Assembly (NCBI GenBank): GCA_031178565.1
Contig: JAPSIU010000111.1
Coordinates: 1-8,730, forward strand
Source: Leucobacter sp.
GTDB lineage: Bacteria > Actinomycetota > Actinomycetes > Actinomycetales > Microbacteriaceae
Length of the DNA: 8,730 nt
Direction: 5' to 3'
The position numbers were made by a program, and so were the translations under genes. Below are positions 4,577 through 8,730 of the stretch, one piece after another. Each line of letters starts with the position of its first letter. The first letter of the stretch is position 1. The notes beneath the pieces are model-generated. The model was not told the DNA's origin. It saw only the letters and a program-made list of their open reading frames with translations, and searched no databases.

Positions 4577-5809
4577 GTGGCCAGACTCGTGCTCAATCAG
4601 ATCACCCGAGAGTTCGGTGACTTCACCGCGACGGACCGCATCTCGCTCGACATCGAGGACGGCGAGTTCCTCGTGCTGCTCGGCCCCTCGGGCTGCGGCA
4701 AGACGACCCTGCTGCGGATGATCGCGGGGCTGCTCGAACCGACGAGCGGCAGCATCGAGGTCGACGGAGCCGACATCACGGCGCTGCCCGCGCGGAAGCG
4801 AGATCTCGCGATGGTCTTCCAGAGCTACGCCCTCTACCCGCATCTCTCGGTCGAGAAGAACCTCGCGTTCCCGCTCAAGGTGCGGAAGACGCCGAAGACC
4901 GAGATCGCCGAGCGGGTCCGATCCGCAGCCGAGACGGTCGAGATCGCGCACCTGCTCGATCGCAAGCCGAAGGAGCTCTCCGGCGGGCAGCGGCAGCGCG
5001 TCGCAGTCGCCCGCGCGCTCGTGCGCGAGCCGCGAGCCTTCCTCATGGACGAGCCCCTCTCGAACCTCGACGCGAAGCTCCGCACGGCGACCCGTCGCGA
5101 GCTCGCGGCGCTGCATCGCAAACTCGGTGCCACCTTCATCTACGTCACCCACGACCAGGTCGAGGCGATGACGATGGCGACGAAGATCGCGCTGCTGAAC
5201 GGGGGCCGGATCGAGCAGCACGGCACGCCCGAGGAGCTCTACGACACCCCGAGCTCGGTCTTCGCGGCCGGTTTCCTCGGATCCCCCGCCATGAACCTCC
5301 TCGACGCGACGCTCACCACGACCGACGGCAAGATCTCGGTGTTCGCGCCGGGCGTCGAGGCCGTGCTGTGGGAGGGTGCGACTCCCGAGCGCGACATCGT
5401 CATCGGTGTGCGGCCCGAGCACCTCTCGGTGTTCGCCGCCGGCGCGCCCGAGGCGGTCCCGACGGCCGGTGTCGCGCTGCGCGGCACGGTCGAGCTGATC
5501 GAAAACCTCGGCCGGGAGCAGCTCGTGCACTGCCGAGTCGGCGAGGAGCGCGTCACCGTCGCGTGCGAGCGCGAGGACGCCTGGGGGATCGGCGAACTCG
5601 TCGTGCTCGCGGCCCCCGTCTCGCGCGTGCACCTCTTCGACCGCGAGAGCGGACGGCGACTCGAGTGGCGGTCGGAGGCCGGGAGCACGGCAGCCGGCCC
5701 CGAGCGCCGTGCAGCGGGCCGCGCCGTCACGCGCGCCGATCACCGTGCCGACTCGCGCGCGGACTCGCGCGCCGAACTCCCGGCCGGCAGCCTCCCGCTC
5801 TCCTCCTGA
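4577..5809 (+). CDS. ABC transporter ATPase, MsmK/UgpC/MalK type
   Basis: This is the 410-residue ATP-hydrolysing subunit of a carbohydrate-type importer (CUT1 class). Walker A is GPSGCGKTT (36-44). The Q-loop is VFQSYALYPH (80-89), the signature LSGGQ (134-138), Walker B FLMDEP (155-160), the D-loop SNLD (162-165) and the H-loop THD with His192. A TOBE-type regulatory region follows, with IGVRPEHL (276-283) and a second half to about residue 365. GTG 4577 is chosen because GGGAGG lies at a good distance upstream and translation starts right at the conserved MARLVLNQITREFG. The last 45 or so residues are unusual: an Arg/Ala/Asp-rich tail with the repeated unit RADHRADSRADSRAEL (386-401), longer than usual for the family. 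One such ATPase can serve several transporters. It leads the operon, 65 bases before the solute-binding gene. Confidence 0.95.
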   Translation: MARLVLNQITREFGDFTATDRISLDIEDGEFLVLLGPSGCGKTTLLRMIAGLLEPTSGSIEVDGADITALPARKRDLAMVFQSYALYPHLSVEKNLAFPLKVRKTPKTEIAERVRSAAETVEIAHLLDRKPKELSGGQRQRVAVARALVREPRAFLMDEPLSNLDAKLRTATRRELAALHRKLGATFIYVTHDQVEAMTMATKIALLNGGRIEQHGTPEELYDTPSSVFAAGFLGSPAMNLLDATLTTTDGKISVFAPGVEAVLWEGATPERDIVIGVRPEHLSVFAAGAPEAVPTAGVALRGTVELIENLGREQLVHCRVGEERVTVACEREDAWGIGELVVLAAPVSRVHLFDRESGRRLEWRSEAGSTAAGPERRAAGRAVTRADHRADSRADSRAELPAGSLPLSS

Positions 5810-5874
5810 ACCACCCGCTCTCAATCCATCCCGCCACTCCCTCCCACCCAGCATCCCGAAAGGATCACCCCACC

Positions 5875-7233
5875 ATGCGACTCCGACGTCCCGCCGCTCT
5901 CGGCGCACTCGCCGTCCTCGCGAGCCTCACCCTGGCCTCGTGCTCGTCGGCCGCCGCCGGCACCGGATCCGCCGCCTCGGTCGTCCCCGAGCTGAGCGAC
6001 GACCAGCAGGTCGAGATCGTCTTCGAGAGCTACAACCTCACGCAGGCCGGCGTCTGGACCGACACCGTCAATCAGCTGATCTCTGAGTTCGAGGAGGAGC
6101 ACCCGAACATCTCGGTCAAGGCGCAGCCGACCCAGGGTGCCGGGGCCGCCTCGGGCAACTACGTCAGCAGCGTGCAGACCCAGCTGCTCGCCGGCAACCC
6201 GCCGGACGTCGCCCAGCTCACCTTCGACGCGCTCGAGTACACGGCGACGCAGCTCGGCGCCAAGCCGCTGTCCGACCTCGTGAGCGAGGAGGAACTTGAG
6301 GAGCACTTCGGCGGCGAGAACCCGATGCACCCGAACGCGAAGGTGCTCGCCGACTGGAACGGCAAGACCTACGGGATGCCCTACGTGTTCTCGACGCCTG
6401 TGCTGTTCTACAACGCCGACATGCTCGCCGCGGCCGGCGTGCCCGCGGACGCGGACCTCTCCACCTGGGACGCGGTCGAAAAAGTCGCGGCCCAGGTTAC
6501 CGCGCAGACCGGCAAGCCGTCCCTCGACATCAACTGCACGGTCAAGGGCGGCCACTGGTGCATGCAGGGGCTCTTCAAGTCGAACGGCGCGGAGGTGCTC
6601 TCCGACGATCGCACGAAGATCGGCTTCGGCTCGCCCGAGGCCGCCGAGACGGTCGCCCGTTTCGCCGAGATGACCGAGTCGGGGGTGCTGCGCAGCGCCG
6701 ACGCCGCGGCCCAGATGGAGGGCCTCGCCAAGGGCGACACCGCGATGATCCTCACCACCTCGGCGCTGCAGGGCATGTTCATGCAGGCTGCGGACGCCGG
6801 CGGCTGGAGTCTCGCCGCCGCTCCGATGCCCGCCTTCGAGGGGCAGGAGGCCGTGCCCACGAACTCGGGATCCGCGCTCTTCGTGCTGAGCGATGATCCC
6901 GCGAAGCAGCGCGCCGGGTGGGAGCTCATCAAGTTCCTCACGAGCGACCGCGCCTACGAGCTGATCTCGAGCCAGATCGGGTACCTGCCGCTCCGCACCG
7001 GCCTGGTCGAGGAGGGCGGCGCACTCGACGAGTGGGCGCAGGAGAACCCGCTGATCGAGCCGAACCTCTCGCAGCTCGACCGCATGCAGCCCTGGGTGTC
7101 CTACCCCGGCAACAGCTACGTGCAGGTCGACGACCTGCTCGCGACGGCGGTCGAGGAGGTCGTCTACTACGGCAAGCCCGCCGAGGAGACCATGACCGAG
7201 GCCGCCGAGCGCGCCCAGGAGCTGATCGGCTAG
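5875..7233 (+). CDS. Extracellular solute-binding lipoprotein of an ABC importer (family 1, UgpB/MalE-like)
   Basis: The 452-residue protein begins with an Arg-rich signal sequence, a hydrophobic core and a lipobox LASC (20-23), so it should be cleaved before Cys23 and anchored by lipid to the outer face of the membrane. Bacterial solute-binding family 1 features follow: VEIVFESYN at the start of the mature fold, LLAGNPPDVAQLTFDALEY, YGMPYVFSTPVLFYNADMLA (165-184) and ALFVLSDDPAKQRAGWELIK near the end. Cys221 and Cys229 lie eight residues apart and might form a disulfide. Family members bind oligosaccharides, sugar alcohols or glycerol-3-phosphate; the ligand cannot be read from sequence. Ribosome site GAAAGGA lies upstream of ATG 5875. 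The gene sits between its presumed ATPase and two phosphoester hydrolases. Confidence 0.92.
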   Translation: MRLRRPAALGALAVLASLTLASCSSAAAGTGSAASVVPELSDDQQVEIVFESYNLTQAGVWTDTVNQLISEFEEEHPNISVKAQPTQGAGAASGNYVSSVQTQLLAGNPPDVAQLTFDALEYTATQLGAKPLSDLVSEEELEEHFGGENPMHPNAKVLADWNGKTYGMPYVFSTPVLFYNADMLAAAGVPADADLSTWDAVEKVAAQVTAQTGKPSLDINCTVKGGHWCMQGLFKSNGAEVLSDDRTKIGFGSPEAAETVARFAEMTESGVLRSADAAAQMEGLAKGDTAMILTTSALQGMFMQAADAGGWSLAAAPMPAFEGQEAVPTNSGSALFVLSDDPAKQRAGWELIKFLTSDRAYELISSQIGYLPLRTGLVEEGGALDEWAQENPLIEPNLSQLDRMQPWVSYPGNSYVQVDDLLATAVEEVVYYGKPAEETMTEAAERAQELIG

Positions 7234-7273
7234 CGCCGATCCGGATCCGACACCGACGAACGAGGAGGACATC

Positions 7274-8047
7274 ATGGATACACTCGCACTCGCCCCGGAA
7301 GCCGTCGCCTCGCCGGCGCTCGTCATCGAGGGGACGTACAACTTCCGCAGCACCGCGGGGTACGCGGTGACGGGGACCGCCGTCGCGGCCGGCAGCGTAC
7401 GGGAGGGCAGTCTCTTCCGGTCCGACGCGCTGCACCGGCTGAGCGACGCCGGCAAGCAGCAGTTCGCGGCGCACGGCATCGCCCGGGTCATCGACCTCCG
7501 CGACGACGAGGAGCTGCGGCACTCGCCGAGTGCGCTCGCCGCCGACGCGGTCGAGACCGTGCACCACCCCGTCTTCGGAGGAGCGGGCCTGCCCGACACC
7601 CTCGGCACCGTCTCGATCGCAGAGGTCTACCGCTACATCGTCGAGGCCCGAGCTGAGCGGGTCGCGGGAGCGGTGCGCCTGATCGCGGACGCCCCTGCAG
7701 GCGGTGTGCTCGTGCACTGCACCGCTGGAAAGGACCGCACCGGCCTCGTCGTGGCCTCGGCGCTCGCCGCCGTGGGCGTGCCGCGCGAGCAGGTCGTCGC
7801 CGATTACGCCGCGAGCGCGGAGAACCTCGCGGGCGAGTGGGCCGAGCGGATGCTCGCCAGTGCCGCCGAGCGCTTCGGCGACCTCGACGAGACTCTGCGG
7901 GAGCTCATGACCGGAAGCCCCGCCGCAGCGATGGATCAGACCCTCGACCTCATCGATTCGCGTTACGGGGGCGTCGAGCGGATGCTGCTCGACAACGGCC
8001 TCGACGACGATGCGCTCGCGCGACTGCGGGATCGACTCGTCGCCTAG
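7274..8047 (+). CDS. Tyrosine/phosphoinositide phosphatase, Y_phosphatase3 (MptpB-like) family
   Basis: The 257-residue protein carries the C(x5)R active-site loop of cysteine phosphatases as HCTAGKDRTG (148-157), with nucleophile Cys149 and phosphate-binding Arg155. The Lys and Asp inside the loop (AGKD) are the hallmark of the MptpB/LipA-type group, whose members also remove phosphate from phosphoinositides. The N-terminal GTYNFRSTAGY (20-30), LFRSDALHRLSDAG (47-60) and VIDLRDDEE (72-80) are typical of this family. No signal peptide is visible, so it should be cytoplasmic. GAGGAGG lies just before ATG 7274. It starts 40 bases after the solute-binding gene and ends 50 bases before the phosphodiesterase gene, with no terminator between, so it is probably cotranscribed. 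A role as phosphomonoesterase for an imported compound is inference; protein or lipid signalling is the alternative. Confidence 0.9.
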   Translation: MDTLALAPEAVASPALVIEGTYNFRSTAGYAVTGTAVAAGSVREGSLFRSDALHRLSDAGKQQFAAHGIARVIDLRDDEELRHSPSALAADAVETVHHPVFGGAGLPDTLGTVSIAEVYRYIVEARAERVAGAVRLIADAPAGGVLVHCTAGKDRTGLVVASALAAVGVPREQVVADYAASAENLAGEWAERMLASAAERFGDLDETLRELMTGSPAAAMDQTLDLIDSRYGGVERMLLDNGLDDDALARLRDRLVA

Positions 8048-8097
8048 CCGCCGGATCCCGAACCCAACCCCACCCGCTCCATCTGAAAGGACGCACC

Positions 8098-8730
8098 ATG
8101 ACCGTCTCCCAGCACCCGCCCGTCGAGCACTTCATCCTGCACCTCAGCGACACCCACTTCGTCGGCGACGGCGAGCTCCTGCACGGGTCCGTCGACAGCG
8201 ACGCCAACCTCCGCCGGCTCTTCGAGGACTTCGCGAGAAGCCAGGCCCGCCCCGAGGCCATCGTCTTCACCGGGGACCTCGCCGACACCGGCCGCGAGGA
8301 CGCCTACCGCCGCCTCCGCGCACTTGTGGAGCCCGCGGCCGAGGCGATCGGCGCGCAGGTGATCTGGGTGATGGGCAACCACGACACCCGGACTCCCTTC
8401 CGGAAGCTGCTGCTCGACTCCGATGCGGGCGAGGAGAGCGTCGACGCCGTCTACGACGTCAACGGACTGCGCATCATCGCCCTCGACTCGACCGTGCCCG
8501 GGCAGCACCACGGCGAGATCACCGACGAGCAGTACGCGTGGCTCGCCGAGGTGCTCGCGACCCCGGCGCCCGACGGGACCCTCATCGCGCTGCATCACCC
8601 GCCCGTGCCCACCCTCATCGACGCCATCTCCTTCGTGGAGCTGCGGGATCAGGAGCGTTTCGCCGACGCGATCCGCGGGACCGACGTGCGCGGAGTGCTC
8701 GGCGGGCACCTGCACTTCAACACCTTCAGC
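8098..8730 (+). CDS. cpdA: Rv0805-like class III cyclic-nucleotide/metallo-phosphodiesterase (C-terminal end cut by window edge)
   Basis: 211 codons are present. The calcineurin-like metallophosphoesterase signature is complete: LSDTH (Asp18, His20), FTGDLADTG (Asp60), VMGNHDTR (Asn94, His95), ALHHPPVP (His166) and GGHLHF (His204, His206). As I recall the Mycobacterium tuberculosis cAMP phosphodiesterase Rv0805 (Asp21, His23, Asp63, Asn97, His169, His207, His209), each ligand is three residues earlier here. Long stretches such as EAIVFTGDLADTG, ELRDQ and RGTDVRGVL are nearly the same, so the proteins are close relatives. Rv0805 cleaves 3',5'-cAMP and also other phosphodiesters, so the natural substrate is open. 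GAAAGGA before ATG 8098 is a good ribosome site, like that of the solute-binding gene. The missing end should be the short region after the last ligand. Cotranscription with the ABC genes suggests action on an imported phosphodiester. Confidence 0.92.
   Translation, partial: MTVSQHPPVEHFILHLSDTHFVGDGELLHGSVDSDANLRRLFEDFARSQARPEAIVFTGDLADTGREDAYRRLRALVEPAAEAIGAQVIWVMGNHDTRTPFRKLLLDSDAGEESVDAVYDVNGLRIIALDSTVPGQHHGEITDEQYAWLAEVLATPAPDGTLIALHHPPVPTLIDAISFVELRDQERFADAIRGTDVRGVLGGHLHFNTFS

Noticed and set aside
5875..7233. Naming the binding protein UgpB (glycerol-3-phosphate) outright
   Set aside because: The fold family is clear but ligand-specific residues cannot be judged by eye, and the phosphoester link comes only from neighbours.
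1..8730. CRISPR array or anti-phage defence genes
   Set aside because: No regularly spaced direct repeats and no defence-type domains were seen anywhere in the window.

Overview
The window is high-GC DNA with a strong G/C bias at third codon positions. It looks like an actinobacterium, probably a member of the Micrococcales such as the Microbacteriaceae. That placement is inferred from codon use, from an archaeal-type aspartyl-tRNA synthetase, and from a phosphodiesterase very close to mycobacterial Rv0805. No taxonomic marker proves it.

Layout. (1) 1-1220: an AraC-type regulator on the minus strand, cut by the left edge, diverges from a small VOC (glyoxalase/PhnB-like) protein on the plus strand. 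(2) 1221-1543: a gap holding one weak orphan reading frame and a hairpin at the end of aspS. (3) 1544-2887, minus: a complete archaeal/non-discriminating-type aspartyl-tRNA synthetase with a GTG start. (4) 2888-3518: about 630 bases without a convincing gene. It is AT-rich at the aspS end and carries several inverted repeats, two TATAAT hexamers and a consensus DnaA box. It is probably a regulatory region or a relic of mobile DNA. (5) 3519-8730, plus: an RpiR/MurR-type phosphosugar-sensing regulator, followed after a hairpin-rich leader by a tightly spaced gene run. The run encodes an MsmK/UgpC-type ABC ATPase, a lipoprotein solute-binding protein, an MptpB-like tyrosine/phosphoinositide phosphatase and an Rv0805-like metallophosphodiesterase cut by the right edge. 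No permease is seen.

How the genes may work together. The RpiR regulator probably controls the ABC operon. The co-directional genes with short gaps suggest one unit that imports a solute and acts on phosphate esters. An attractive but unproven reading is uptake of a phosphodiester (for example a glycerophosphodiester or an inositol-containing one), which the phosphodiesterase opens to a monoester and the phosphatase then dephosphorylates, with an RpiR-type SIS domain sensing a phosphorylated intermediate. This locus is the most interesting part of the window. Two genes, the VOC gene and aspS, show a TAnnnT hexamer exactly six bases before the start codon, the layout of leaderless actinobacterial transcripts.
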